Shown here piece after piece: positions 7,946 through 17,385 of a stretch of DNA of 64,000 nucleotides. Both the position numbers and the translations under genes were made by a program. How positions within the stretch are numbered: the stretch's first letter is position 1; each line of letters starts with the position of its first letter. The stretch comes from Dinoroseobacter sp. Its GTDB lineage: Bacteria > Pseudomonadota > Alphaproteobacteria > Rhodobacterales > Rhodobacteraceae. The notes below the pieces were generated by a model. It saw only the letters and a list, made by a program, of their open reading frames with translations, was not told where the DNA came from and did not search any database. The stretch lies in contig JASJAW010000001.1 in assembly GCA_030066795.1 (NCBI GenBank), positions 62,001-126,000 of the forward strand, written 5' to 3'.

Positions 7946-10444
7946 TCAGATATCTATTCGAATTGTTTCGTTTTTCGGATCATATGGGCTGTCCTTGGTG
8001 ACCTCGGCGTCCCAAAGTTGGTTCTGCAGTCTCACCTTCAGCTTTGTGCCGGGCGCCGCGTGGTCAGGGGTGACATAGCCCATTCCTATGGATTTCCCAA
8101 AGGCTACCGAATAGCCCCCCGAGGTCAATCGGCCCACTTTCATACCGCCACTGTAGAGCGCCTCGCGCCCCCATGGATCTGCGTCGTCGGGGCCGTCGAT
8201 CAGCAGCGTGACGCATTTGGAGCGGATGCCGGTCTCGATCATCCTTTCCTTGCCGAAAAAATCTTTTGAAAGATCGACGAAGCGATCGAGCCCGGCCTCG
8301 AGCGGGGTGGCGTCTCGCCCCAGCTCTGTGCCAAAGGCACGATAGGATTTCTCTTGCCGCAACCAGTTCTGAGCACGCGCACCGACGAGCTTGAGACCGT
8401 GGGGGGCGCCGGCCTCCATCAGTTGATCCCAGAGATAGGTCTGCATCTCGATCGGGTGGTGCAATTCCCAGCCCAGTTCGCCTGTGTAGGCGACGCGGAC
8501 GGCGCGAACCGGGCACATGCCCAGTTCGATCTCGCGCGCAGAGAGCCACGGGAAGCGTTTGTTGGACAGCGCTGTTTCAGGTTCAGCATCGTGAAGAAGG
8601 CTGCCCAACACATCGCGGGTTCTAGGGCCCGCAATAGCAAAGACGCCCCACATGCCGGTCACATCTGAGACGGTCACATATGCGCCACCTGCAACCATGA
8701 AATCCTCTGCAGCTTTGCGCAGATAATCACTGTCATAGCTTTGCCAGGCGCCCGCGGAGACGAGGTAATATGCATCCTCCGCCAGACGGACGATCGTATA
8801 TTCGGTCCGGGTGGTGCCGTGTGAGGTGAGTGCATAGGTTAGATTGATCCTACCCACGCGAGGCAACGTGTTGCAGGTAAACCAGTCGAGGAAGGCTGTA
8901 GCGCCCGGACCGCGGACTGTGTGTTTGGCAAAGGCGGTCGCATCGATCAGGCCGACGCCGCTGCGGATCGCCTGAGCTTCTTCGACCGCGTAGTGCCACC
9001 AGCCGCCGCGTCGGAAAGATCGCGCGTCATGGTCGAAACTGTCTGGTGCATCGAGGGGGCCGTAGTAATTCGGTCGTTCCCAGCCGTTGACCTGCCCGAA
9101 TTGCGCACCAAGCGCCTTTTGCCGATCATAGGCTGGCGCGGTTTTCAGCGGACGGCAGGCTTCGCGTTCTTCGTCTGGGTGGTGGAGAATGAAGACATGG
9201 GAATAGCATTCCTCGTTCTTCTTTGCTGCATACTCGGTCGTCATCCAGCTGCCGTAGCGCTTGGGATCGAGGCTCGCCATGTCGATCTCGGCCTCGCCCT
9301 CCACCATCATCTGGGCGAGGTAATACCCCGTTCCGCCTGCCGCGGTGATGCCGAAGCTGAAGCCTTCGGCCAGCCACATGTTGCGCAGCCCCGGCGCGGG
9401 GCCGACGAGCGGGTTGCCGTCGGGCGTGTAACAAATCGGGCCGTTGTAGTCGTCTTTCAGACCCACGGTTTCCGAGGACGGGAGCCGGTGGATCATGGAC
9501 ATGTACTCTTCTTCGATCCGTTCGAGATCGAGTGGGAACAAGTCCGCGCGGAAGCTGTCCGGCACGGCGTATTTGAAGCGCGCAGGTGCGCCCTGTTCAT
9601 AAGGTCCGAGGATCCAGCCACCACGTTCTTCACGCACATACCATTTGGCGTCGGCATCGCGCAGGACAGGGTGTTCGGGGTTGCTCTTGCGCCATTCCAC
9701 CAGCTTGGGATCGGGTTCCGTCACGATATACTGGTGCTCGACCGGGATCGCGGGAATCTTGAGGCCCAGAAGCTGCGCGGTGCGCTGTGCGTGGTTGCCG
9801 GTGGCGGTGACGACATGTTCGGCGTGGATGACCACCTTTTCGTCGGTCGGCACCAGGTTGCCGCCCTTGTCGACCATCTTGGTGACGGTCACGTCCCAAT
9901 GATCACCAGTCCAAGTATAGGCATCGACCTGCCATTTCCGCTCGATCGTCACCCCGTGCTGACGGGCGCCCTTTGCCATCGCTTGCGTCACGTCGGCGGG
10001 ATTAATGTAGCCATCGGTCGGGTGGTAGATTGCGCCTTTGAGGTCCTCGGTGCGCACCAGCGGGTAGCGATCCTTGATGTCCTTGGCGCTGAGCCATTCA
10101 TAGGGGATGCCCACGGTCTCGGCGGTTGAGGCATAGAGCATGTATTCATCCGTGCGGTCCTGCGTCTGGGCCATGCGCAGGTTGCCGACGACCGCGAAAC
10201 CCGGGTTCAGGCCGGTTTCCGCCTCTAGACCCTTATAGAACTTCACCGAGTAATCGTGGATGTGGGAGGTGGCGTAGGACATGTTGAAGAGCGGCAAGAG
10301 GCCAGCGGCATGCCACGTCGAGCCGGAAGTAAGTTCATCGCGTTCCATCAGCAGCACATCCCAGCCGGCCTTGCCGAGGTGATAGGCAATACCCGCCCCG
10401 ACCGCGCCGCCGCCAACGACAAGGGCTTGAACATGGGCTTTCAT
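7946..10444 (-). CDS. GcvT-family FAD-dependent oxidoreductase (dimethylglycine/sarcosine dehydrogenase-like)
   Basis: 832 residues, the usual length for dimethylglycine or sarcosine dehydrogenase-type enzymes, which oxidatively demethylate N-methylated amines and pass the one-carbon unit to tetrahydrofolate. Residues about 1-370 form a DAO-type FAD domain with the dinucleotide motif VVGGGAVGAG (9-18) and GSTWHAAG, whose His45 matches the covalent-FAD histidine of dimethylglycine dehydrogenase. A middle FAO_M region follows, then a GcvT aminomethyltransferase domain and its C-terminal barrel (about 430-832). Start ATG has GGGAGGAGTCGCCC upstream. Divergent from panB. Exact substrate not determinable; dimethylglycine, sarcosine or another methylamine derivative are the candidates. 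Confidence 0.9.
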   Translation of the reverse strand: MKAHVQALVVGGGAVGAGIAYHLGKAGWDVLLMERDELTSGSTWHAAGLLPLFNMSYATSHIHDYSVKFYKGLEAETGLNPGFAVVGNLRMAQTQDRTDEYMLYASTAETVGIPYEWLSAKDIKDRYPLVRTEDLKGAIYHPTDGYINPADVTQAMAKGARQHGVTIERKWQVDAYTWTGDHWDVTVTKMVDKGGNLVPTDEKVVIHAEHVVTATGNHAQRTAQLLGLKIPAIPVEHQYIVTEPDPKLVEWRKSNPEHPVLRDADAKWYVREERGGWILGPYEQGAPARFKYAVPDSFRADLFPLDLERIEEEYMSMIHRLPSSETVGLKDDYNGPICYTPDGNPLVGPAPGLRNMWLAEGFSFGITAAGGTGYYLAQMMVEGEAEIDMASLDPKRYGSWMTTEYAAKKNEECYSHVFILHHPDEEREACRPLKTAPAYDRQKALGAQFGQVNGWERPNYYGPLDAPDSFDHDARSFRRGGWWHYAVEEAQAIRSGVGLIDATAFAKHTVRGPGATAFLDWFTCNTLPRVGRINLTYALTSHGTTRTEYTIVRLAEDAYYLVSAGAWQSYDSDYLRKAAEDFMVAGGAYVTVSDVTGMWGVFAIAGPRTRDVLGSLLHDAEPETALSNKRFPWLSAREIELGMCPVRAVRVAYTGELGWELHHPIEMQTYLWDQLMEAGAPHGLKLVGARAQNWLRQEKSYRAFGTELGRDATPLEAGLDRFVDLSKDFFGKERMIETGIRSKCVTLLIDGPDDADPWGREALYSGGMKVGRLTSGGYSVAFGKSIGMGYVTPDHAAPGTKLKVRLQNQLWDAEVTKDSPYDPKNETIRIDI

Positions 10445-10610
10445 GGGCGACTCCTCCCGCTGCGTTGTTCACAGTTTAGCCGCTCGGACAGAGCGCGGCG
10501 GGGGCATCCGACGGCTGGAGGCAAAAAAACGACGCGTCATACGCCGTTTGGACGGATTGCGTAAATGGGCGGTGCTGTGAAAGGTGGCTCTGTCAGGAAG
10601 GAGCGTTCTC

Positions 10611-11420
10611 ATGTCTGCCCAAGCCCCCGTTCGCCGGATCACCGTGCCCCTGATTGCCGCCCGGAAGGGTGGGGAGCCGATCGTTGCACTGACCGCAAGC
10701 CATGTGCAGTTCGCGCAGATCCTCGATGCCTATTGCGATGTGCTCTTGGTGGGCGACAGTCTCGGCATGGTGACCCATGGGTTCGAGAGCACCTTGCCTG
10801 TAACCGTAGACTTGATGGTTGCGCACGGGGCGGCCGTGGTGCGGGCGACCAAACGTGCACTGGTCGTGGTAGATATGCCCTTCGGGTCTTACGAGGAATC
10901 TCCGCAAGTGGCGTTTCGCACGGCGGCGCGGATCATGGCAGAGACAGGGTGTCAGGCGGTGAAGCTGGAAGGCGGTGCACGGATGGCCGAAACTATTGCG
11001 TTTCTGACCGCGCGGGGCATTCCGGTTATGGCGCATATCGGGCTGACCCCGCAAAGCTCCAACGCGATGGGCGGGTTCAAGACGCAAGGCCGCGACGAAG
11101 ATAGTTGGCCACTGCATCATGCGGATGCGCAAGCCGTCACGGAAGCAGGCGCGTTTTCTGTCGTTTTGGAGGGCATGGTGGAGCCACTGGCGGCCGAGGT
11201 GACGGCTGCCTGTCCTATCCCGACCATCGGGATCGGAGCTTCGAAAACCTGCGACGGGCAGATTCTTGTCATGGAGGACATGTTGGGTCTCGGGGATTGG
11301 GCCCCGAAATTCGTGCGCCAGTTCGCCGATCTGCGCGCGACAGTCGATAAAGCTGTCAGCACCTATGCGAAAGCGGTGCGCGACCGGAGCTTTCCTGGTG
11401 AGGACGAGACCTACCAGTAG
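10611..11420 (+). CDS. panB: 3-methyl-2-oxobutanoate hydroxymethyltransferase
   Basis: First enzyme of pantothenate synthesis: transfers a hydroxymethyl group from methylene-tetrahydrofolate to 2-oxoisovalerate, giving ketopantoate. 269 residues (normal). Family marks seen: [34 protein letters not shown] and IPTIGIGAS. Start chosen at 10611 because GGAAGGAG is 7 bases upstream; in-frame starts further up lack one. panC is 17 kb away in the his operon, so the pathway genes are split. Convergent with the BMP-type binding protein, sharing a terminator. Confidence 0.97.
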   Translation: MSAQAPVRRITVPLIAARKGGEPIVALTASHVQFAQILDAYCDVLLVGDSLGMVTHGFESTLPVTVDLMVAHGAAVVRATKRALVVVDMPFGSYEESPQVAFRTAARIMAETGCQAVKLEGGARMAETIAFLTARGIPVMAHIGLTPQSSNAMGGFKTQGRDEDSWPLHHADAQAVTEAGAFSVVLEGMVEPLAAEVTAACPIPTIGIGASKTCDGQILVMEDMLGLGDWAPKFVRQFADLRATVDKAVSTYAKAVRDRSFPGEDETYQ

Positions 11421-11526
11421 CGGTGCTTTTGGACGTAGGGTTGCCGTCCATAGAGGGTCGCGGATCTGGACAAGGTTGAGAGGCGCTATCCCAGTGTTGC
11501 AGCGCAAAGCCCCGCAGCTCATTCAA

Positions 11527-11560
11527 TAAAAAAAAGGCGCCGGTTTTGGGCGCCCCTTTT
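11527..11560 (-). terminator. Intrinsic terminator of the xdh-transporter operon
   Basis: GGCGCC-N7-GGCGCC stem (11536-11541 with 11549-11554). Read on the reverse strand it is followed by a run of nine T, a good fit downstream of the binding-protein gene. On the forward strand it ends CCTTTT and may also serve panB. Confidence 0.7.
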
Positions 11561-11580
11561 GATGTTCCACGATCTTAGGA

Positions 11581-12663
11581 TCAGTTCGGAATCTCGCCGG
11601 TGATGCCTTGGATGTAGAAGTCCATAGTGACAAGCTGTTCGTCGGTCGCGACCTCACCCTCTGCGAGGAAGACACTGCCGTCCTGCTTCATGATCGGCCC
11701 GGTGAATGGGTGATAATCCCCAGCGGTAATTGCCTCGACCATGCCCATAGCTTCTGCCTTAAGGTCATCTGGTACGGGGCCGGTGATCTCACCGATGACA
11801 ACTTCGCCCTCGGCCATGCCGCCCCAGCTATGGCCCTGCTCCCAGGTGCCATCCATCACGGCTTTGACGCGCTTGATGTAGTAGGGGTTCCAGTTGTCGA
11901 TGATGGAGGCCACGCGCGGCGCGGGCTTGTATTCACCCATGTCGGAGGCCTGACCGAAGCCGATAATGCCGTCCGTTTTGGCCATCTCGGCAAGCGGTGC
12001 AGTTGAGTCAGTATGCTGGGTGATGACGTCGACGCCCTGTTCAATCATCGCTTTGGCGGCGTCGGCTTCCTTGGCCGGATCGAACCACGTGTAGACCCAG
12101 ATCACCGTCAGCTCGACATCCGGGTTCACCTTCTGGGCGTGCAGGAAGTAGGAATTAATACCCTGGATCACTTCAGGGATCGGGAAAGAGGCGATGTAGC
12201 CAATCTTGTTGGTCTCGGTCATCTTGCCTGCGATGTGGCCCAGAACCGCGCGGCCTTCGTAGAACCGCGAGTCGTAGGTAGCGACATTCGGGTGCAGGCG
12301 CTTATACCCGGTGGCGTGTTCGAACTTCACGTCCGGGAACTTGGCCGCAACCGCGTTGGTCGCGTCCATGTAGCCAAAGGATGTGGTGAAGATGATATCG
12401 GCGCCAGCGAGCGCCATCTGGGTCATCACACGTTCAGAGTCCGCGCCTTCCGGCACGCTTTCTTGAAAGATCGTCTCAACCTTGTCGCCGAACTCGGCCT
12501 CAACGGCCAAACGGCCCTGATCATGCTGGTAGGTCCAGCCGCCATCTCCGATGGGCCCGACATAGACAAAGCCCACTTTGGTGGGGTCTTCGGCCATTGC
12601 CATGCCCGCAACGCTGGTCGCGACGGCAAGGGCGGCGCCTTTAAGAGCTAAACGGAATTTCAT
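11581..12663 (-). CDS. BMP family ABC transporter substrate-binding protein
   Basis: Periplasmic binding protein of the basic membrane protein (Bmp/PnrA) family, known for purine nucleoside and related ligands. 360 residues with an N-terminal signal peptide (about 1-25, ending AMAEDP). The core begins KVGFVYVGPIGDGGWTYQHDQG, with DIIFTTSFGYMD in the expected place. No lipobox Cys is seen. Start at 12663: AGGGAAG lies 6 bases upstream of this ATG, while the ATG at 12669 would be too close. Last gene of a reverse-strand block with two permeases, an ATPase and xdhCBA; the 158-base gap before it may hold its own promoter or a processing site. Confidence 0.93.
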   Translation of the reverse strand: MKFRLALKGAALAVATSVAGMAMAEDPTKVGFVYVGPIGDGGWTYQHDQGRLAVEAEFGDKVETIFQESVPEGADSERVMTQMALAGADIIFTTSFGYMDATNAVAAKFPDVKFEHATGYKRLHPNVATYDSRFYEGRAVLGHIAGKMTETNKIGYIASFPIPEVIQGINSYFLHAQKVNPDVELTVIWVYTWFDPAKEADAAKAMIEQGVDVITQHTDSTAPLAEMAKTDGIIGFGQASDMGEYKPAPRVASIIDNWNPYYIKRVKAVMDGTWEQGHSWGGMAEGEVVIGEITGPVPDDLKAEAMGMVEAITAGDYHPFTGPIMKQDGSVFLAEGEVATDEQLVTMDFYIQGITGEIPN

Positions 12664-12821
12664 ACGCATCTTCCCTGTTTTTTGGTCCGGTTGTTCGTTG
12701 GGCGCCTCCGGGCGGGCGCGTGACCCACGTATCCTACAGCGCGCGCGGGCGGCGGCAAGGGCGGACAGGTCCCTTTCCGCTTGCAGGTTGAGCGAGTGCC
12801 TATTTCTTGTGCGCTCTCGAA

Positions 12822-13748
12822 TCACGCTGTGGCGTGGAAGCTGCGGCCAAGATCGGCGGGTGCGTTCAGCGCCGCGCGAGACTTAGAGCGGGACATCAGA
12901 ACCAGCACCAGGATCGTCACCAGATACGGCGAGGCCGCCAGCAGATCGACAGGAACTTTGACACCTGCAGCCTGAAGGTTCAGTTCAAGCACCACGATAC
13001 CCCCAAAGAGGTATGCGCCGATCAGCGCATACCACGGGCGCCAGCTGGCAAAGACAACAATAGCGAGCGCGATCCAGCCGGCACCGGCAGTCATGCCTTC
13101 GGTCCATTGAGGGACACGAACGAGGCTCAGGTAAGCGCCTCCGAGACCAGCGCAGGCACCTCCGAACGCAATAGCCATAAGCCGGATGCGAATGACCTTG
13201 TAGCCCAGTGCGTGTGCCGCGTCGTGGCTTTCGCCGACCGCGCGCAGGATGAGACCACCCCGTGTTCGGCTAAGAAAGAGCCAGACGCCAGCGACGATCA
13301 GGAGCGAGACATAGAGCATCGCGTCATGGGAGAAGAGGATCGGGCCGACAATTGGCAGGTCAGAGAGCACCGGGAGATCCAACCGTGGTGTGTTCGGTGC
13401 CTTGATCCCGACGTAGCCTTGGCCGATCAGAGCTGAGAGGCCGAGGCCGAAAAGGGTCAGCGCAAGCCCGGTGGCGACCTGATTGGACAGCAGGTATTGG
13501 GTCAGCAAACCAAAAATCATGGAAAATGCAGCGCCTGCAATGGCGGCCGCAACAAAGCCGAGCGCGGGGCTGCCAGTTTCCACGGCTGTCGCAAAACCGC
13601 AGATCGCGCCGAGGATCATCATTCCCTCGACCCCAAGGTTCAGTACGCCCGCCTTCTCGACCACCAGCTCACCAATCGCTGCCAGCAGGATCGGCGTGGA
13701 GGCGACCATAAGCGAAGCAATCAGGACGACAGGATCGATACCACCCAT
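12822..13748 (-). CDS. ABC transporter permease (BMP-type importer, second permease)
   Basis: Inner-membrane permease of the BPD_transp_2 family (like RbsC and the nucleoside importer permeases). 308 residues, strongly hydrophobic with about eight to ten membrane segments; the block GLALTLFGLGLSALIGQGY and the later AIAFGGACAGLGGAYLSLV are typical. Its ATG overlaps the stop of the preceding permease (TGATG at 13746-13750), so the two are translationally coupled and likely form a heterodimer. Confidence 0.93.
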   Translation of the reverse strand: MGGIDPVVLIASLMVASTPILLAAIGELVVEKAGVLNLGVEGMMILGAICGFATAVETGSPALGFVAAAIAGAAFSMIFGLLTQYLLSNQVATGLALTLFGLGLSALIGQGYVGIKAPNTPRLDLPVLSDLPIVGPILFSHDAMLYVSLLIVAGVWLFLSRTRGGLILRAVGESHDAAHALGYKVIRIRLMAIAFGGACAGLGGAYLSLVRVPQWTEGMTAGAGWIALAIVVFASWRPWYALIGAYLFGGIVVLELNLQAAGVKVPVDLLAASPYLVTILVLVLMSRSKSRAALNAPADLGRSFHATA

Positions 13749-14842
13749 CAGGAGGCTCCTTTCGCCGCAAACCCGGTCAGTCGGATGCGGTAGTTTGACA
13801 GTACATCGAGGCCCAAAAGGAAGAACAGGAGCATGCCTTGGAACGCCTGAATCGCGGCGGCGGGCAGACCCAGCATGAATTGCGCAAGCTCGCCGCCGAT
13901 ATAGGTCAGCGCCATCAGAAGCCCGGCCAGCAGGATACCAACAGGATGCAGCCGACCCAGGAACGCAACGATAATCGCGGTGAAGCCATAGCCCGAGTTA
14001 AAATCGATTGAGATTTGGCCCGCAGGGCCGGAGACCTCAAAGAGGCCAGCAAGACCCGCGAGCGCACCAGAGAGACCGAGGCAGATTGCGATCAGAAGGT
14101 TCGGGTTCACTCCTGCGAACCGGGCCGCGCGCGGGGCTTGGCCCGCCAGCTTGATCTGGTAACCGAGGATGTGCCGGTTTAGCAGAATATATGCAAGAAT
14201 CACGGCAATAAAGGCCGTCGCAACACCCCAGTGCAGCCCTGTTCCCGCAATCAGCTCGGGATTGTCTGTGCCCGGGTGTTGGGAGAGGTTGCGCGACCCC
14301 GGGAAACCGCCCCCCTCGGGGTTTCGGAGCGCGCCAAGCGCCATGGAGGCGAGCAGTTTCTCGGCGACGTAGACGAGCATGAGCGAGACGAGGATTTCGT
14401 TCGTGCCGAACTTAATTTTCAAAACGGCGGGTATCATCGCCCAGGCCCAGCCCCCTAGCGCGCCCGCGATCACCATCAGTGGGAAAATGAACGGTGACTC
14501 AGAGGGATAGAAAGCCAGACCCACGGCTGCACCGCAGACTGCTCCGAGGATGTATTGCCCCTCCGCCCCGATATTCCAGATACCTGCCCGGAACCCGAGC
14601 GACAGGCCGATGGCGATCAGGATCAGCGGGCCGGCTTTTACCAAAAGCTGGGGGCGGGAAAAGGCCGCGAACTGTTCGTTGAAAAGCGGGTCCCAGAAGA
14701 TGGTCCGGATCGCCTCGAACGGATCTTTGCCGAGAATAGCGAACAGGATACCGCCTGCGATCATGGTCAGAAGCACCGCAAGCACAGGGGTCAGGGCGGT
14801 CCAGAGCCGCGAAGGATTCGGGCGTTTTTCGAGGCGGATCAC
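13748..14842 (-). CDS. ABC transporter permease (BMP-type importer, first permease)
   Basis: Membrane permease of the BPD_transp_2 family, partner of the next gene. About 364 residues. The first membrane segment is LTPVLAVLLTMIAGGILFAILG; the conserved core FRAGIWNIGAEGQYILGAV follows and AGFLVGLS-like blocks come later. The start is uncertain: GTG at 14842 has GAGGG six bases upstream and gives a normal N terminus, while a TTG at 14890 directly abutting the ATPase stop would add 16 residues of unlikely sequence. Confidence 0.9.
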   Translation of the reverse strand: MIRLEKRPNPSRLWTALTPVLAVLLTMIAGGILFAILGKDPFEAIRTIFWDPLFNEQFAAFSRPQLLVKAGPLILIAIGLSLGFRAGIWNIGAEGQYILGAVCGAAVGLAFYPSESPFIFPLMVIAGALGGWAWAMIPAVLKIKFGTNEILVSLMLVYVAEKLLASMALGALRNPEGGGFPGSRNLSQHPGTDNPELIAGTGLHWGVATAFIAVILAYILLNRHILGYQIKLAGQAPRAARFAGVNPNLLIAICLGLSGALAGLAGLFEVSGPAGQISIDFNSGYGFTAIIVAFLGRLHPVGILLAGLLMALTYIGGELAQFMLGLPAAAIQAFQGMLLFFLLGLDVLSNYRIRLTGFAAKGAS

Positions 14843-14890
14843 TTGCAGCCCTCGCAATCTTCCAGGGCAGGGCAGTGGGTGATGGGGCAA

Positions 14891-16426
14891 TCAGGCATGG
14901 AGTGCCTCTTCTGCGTGGTCGTCGGCGACTTCCATATCGTGGGCGCCGCCGAGCATCAGGCCAATCTGGTCGACGGTCAGACCGGCCGCAGGGACCTTGG
15001 CACTCAACTTTCCGCCGTTGAGCGCGGCGAAAGTATCTGAGATTTCCATCAACTCGTCGAGGTCCTGACTGATGACAACGACGGCGGTGCCACTTGCCGC
15101 GAGATTGAGCAGCGCCTGCCGGATCGCTGCGGCCGCAGCGGCATCGACGCCCCATGTGGGTTGGTTGACGACCAGCACTTCGGGCCGTTGCAGCACTTCT
15201 CGGCCGATCACGAATTTCTGCAGATTGCCGCCAGAAAGGGAGCGCGCCGCCGAACTGGCCGATGGAGTACGCACATCGAAAGTTTCGATGATTTTTTCTG
15301 CAAAAGCACGGGTGCGGGGCCAGTTCAGAAAGCCGTTTTTGGCAAGGTTTTCGCGCACCGAGCCCGTCAGAAGCGCGTTTTCGATCAGGCTCATGTCCGG
15401 CGCGGCTGCATGTCCAAGCCTTTCCTCGGGCCCCGAAAGGATTCCGATATGGCGCCGTTGCGTCGGGCCCAGGCGACTTATGGCCTGCCCGTGCAGGAAT
15501 ATGTGATCACCGGATTTTCGCTCGCCTGAGAGTGCACTGAGCAACTCGTCCTGCCCATTGCCCGCGACGCCGCCGATGCCCAGAACCTCTCCGGCCCGGA
15601 CCTCAAACGCGATATCCGAAAGCGGTGTGCCGAATTGCGTTGCGGGCGGCAGCGAGAGGTTCCGAACGCTAAGCACTGCTTCACCCATTTCTTGCCCAGC
15701 GGATTTGGTCTGGTGAAGTACCTTGCCGACCATCATCTCCGCCAACTCGCGCGCCGACTTCTCACGCGGGTCACAACTTGCGACGACCTTTCCGAGCCGG
15801 AGGATCGTTGCGGCGTCGCAGAGCGCGCGGATTTCTTCAAGTTTGTGGGAAATATAGAGGATCGCCGTCCCCTCATCGCGCAACTTGCGCAGGGTGGCAA
15901 AGAGGATTTCTACCTCCTGCGGGGTAAGCACGGAGGTCGGTTCATCCATGATCAGAAGCTTCGGATCCTGCAAAAGGCACCGAATGATTTCAACACGTTG
16001 GCGCTCTCCAGCGCTGAGCGTGCCCACAAGCCGCGCAGGGTCGAGGGGAAGGCCATAGGCATGGGAGACCTCGGCAATCCGCGCGGACAGATCGCGCATT
16101 TTGGGTGGGTCTTCCATACCGAGTGCGATGTTTTCTGCCACGCTCAACGCCTCGAACAGGGAGAAGTGCTGAAACACCATCGCGACACCACTGGCGCGCG
16201 CGGCGCGGGGTTCGGACGGGACGAAGGCTCTGCCGTCCAACGTCATGGTGCCACTGTCCGGGCGAACAAGGCCGTAAATCATCTTTACGAGGGTAGATTT
16301 GCCCGCCCCGTTCTCGCCGAGCAGCGCATGAACCTCACCCGGTTCGATGGAGAACGACACATCGTCATTTGCGACCACGCCGGGATAGGCCTTTGTCAGC
16401 CCCTCGACCGATAGAAGCGTGGTCAT
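14891..16426 (-). CDS. ABC transporter ATP-binding protein, double NBD (BMP-type importer)
   Basis: 511-residue protein with two fused nucleotide-binding domains, as in RbsA and nucleoside importers. NBD1 has a full Walker A (GENGAGKST, about 37-45), signature LSAGERQR and Walker B LLIMDEPTS. NBD2 is degenerate: its Walker A reads GVAGNGQDE, lacking GK-S/T, and its Walker B reads VVNQPTWGVD, with Asn and Gln where Asp and Glu are expected, though the signature LSGGNLQK is kept. This fits a family in which only one site hydrolyses ATP. Start 16426 has AAGGGGAC upstream and overlaps the xdhC stop by four bases (ATGA). Confidence 0.94.
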   Translation of the reverse strand: MTTLLSVEGLTKAYPGVVANDDVSFSIEPGEVHALLGENGAGKSTLVKMIYGLVRPDSGTMTLDGRAFVPSEPRAARASGVAMVFQHFSLFEALSVAENIALGMEDPPKMRDLSARIAEVSHAYGLPLDPARLVGTLSAGERQRVEIIRCLLQDPKLLIMDEPTSVLTPQEVEILFATLRKLRDEGTAILYISHKLEEIRALCDAATILRLGKVVASCDPREKSARELAEMMVGKVLHQTKSAGQEMGEAVLSVRNLSLPPATQFGTPLSDIAFEVRAGEVLGIGGVAGNGQDELLSALSGERKSGDHIFLHGQAISRLGPTQRRHIGILSGPEERLGHAAAPDMSLIENALLTGSVRENLAKNGFLNWPRTRAFAEKIIETFDVRTPSASSAARSLSGGNLQKFVIGREVLQRPEVLVVNQPTWGVDAAAAAAIRQALLNLAASGTAVVVISQDLDELMEISDTFAALNGGKLSAKVPAAGLTVDQIGLMLGGAHDMEVADDHAEEALHA

Positions 16427-17385
16427 GCGGTTGTCCCCTTGTCTTTTGGCTCTGTCACCCAGGGTGCGGCCATTGCCTCCGACAGTAAGCGTGATGCGAC
16501 CGAGATCGCAATGGCTTGCGGGTGTTTGCCAAGGGTCGGGTCCCCGATCGGGCATGCAATGCGCGCAATTTGAGCGGGGCCGTGGCCCAGTTGTTCAAGC
16601 CGTTTGCGGAAACGGGCCCATTTGGTCGCAGACCCTATCAATCCGATCGATGCCGCAGGTCGCGAAACCAGTCGATGGCACAGCTCCAGATCAAGAGCGT
16701 GGGAATAGGTCAGGATCAGGTGGTGGGCGTCGGCGGGCGCAGTTGCAGATGCGGCGGCCGGGTCTGGTGCGGGCAGCATGGTGACGTTTTCGGGACTGGT
16801 TTCCGGGAAACGATCCGGGCTCGTGTCGATCCATGTGATCGCAATGTCCGGCAGGGGCGCGAGGGTAGAGACCAGCGCCCGCCCTACATGGCCTGCACCA
16901 TAGATCCAGACCGGTCGGGTCGGACGGGACAGGGGCTCTATGAACCAGCCGTCTTTCAAGCACGGGCGGATCGTATCCCCCCGATCCCGGTGCCGGGCCA
17001 GCAGCCTGCGCACGGAGAGGGGCATATCTGACGGGCCGTCTGGAACGGGCCGCGCGACCGGATCACTGGCAAACGCCTCCAGACGTCCACTGGTCCAAAC
17101 TTCCGTCAGCAACGAGACAGCTCCGCCACAACACTGCGCAAGCGCTGGCCCCAAAGCCGCGTGGTCGAAACGGTCTGCGCTCTTGCCAAGGGCGCGACGC
17201 GCACGGGCCGCAGCTTCATACTCCAGCGCACCGCCACCGATCGTCCCTGATTGCCCGTCCGCCCAGACCAGCATGGATGCGCCCACCTCGCGCGGCACGG
17301 AACCTTTGGTCTCCGCCACCACAACGCGGGTGACTTGTCCATGGGCCGCGATGGCCTGTGCAAGTGCTGCGCGATCGAAGCTCAT
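16423..17385 (-). CDS. xdhC: Xanthine dehydrogenase accessory protein XdhC
   Basis: Binds molybdenum cofactor, promotes its sulfuration and inserts it into XdhB; not part of the finished enzyme. 320 residues. The N-terminal XdhC/CoxI domain has KGSVPREVGASM and GTIGGGALEYEA; the C-terminal Rossmann-like domain starts VWIYGAGHVGRAL (about 167-180). Its start overlaps the xdhB stop by four bases (ATGA) and its stop overlaps the ABC ATPase start likewise, tying cofactor insertion and transport into one transcript. Confidence 0.95.
   Translation of the reverse strand: MSFDRAALAQAIAAHGQVTRVVVAETKGSVPREVGASMLVWADGQSGTIGGGALEYEAAARARRALGKSADRFDHAALGPALAQCCGGAVSLLTEVWTSGRLEAFASDPVARPVPDGPSDMPLSVRRLLARHRDRGDTIRPCLKDGWFIEPLSRPTRPVWIYGAGHVGRALVSTLAPLPDIAITWIDTSPDRFPETSPENVTMLPAPDPAAASATAPADAHHLILTYSHALDLELCHRLVSRPAASIGLIGSATKWARFRKRLEQLGHGPAQIARIACPIGDPTLGKHPQAIAISVASRLLSEAMAAPWVTEPKDKGTTA

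Noticed and set aside
8921..10129. 402-codon forward frame opposite the GcvT-family oxidoreductase
   Set aside because: The reverse-strand gene has clear domains; the forward frame has none.
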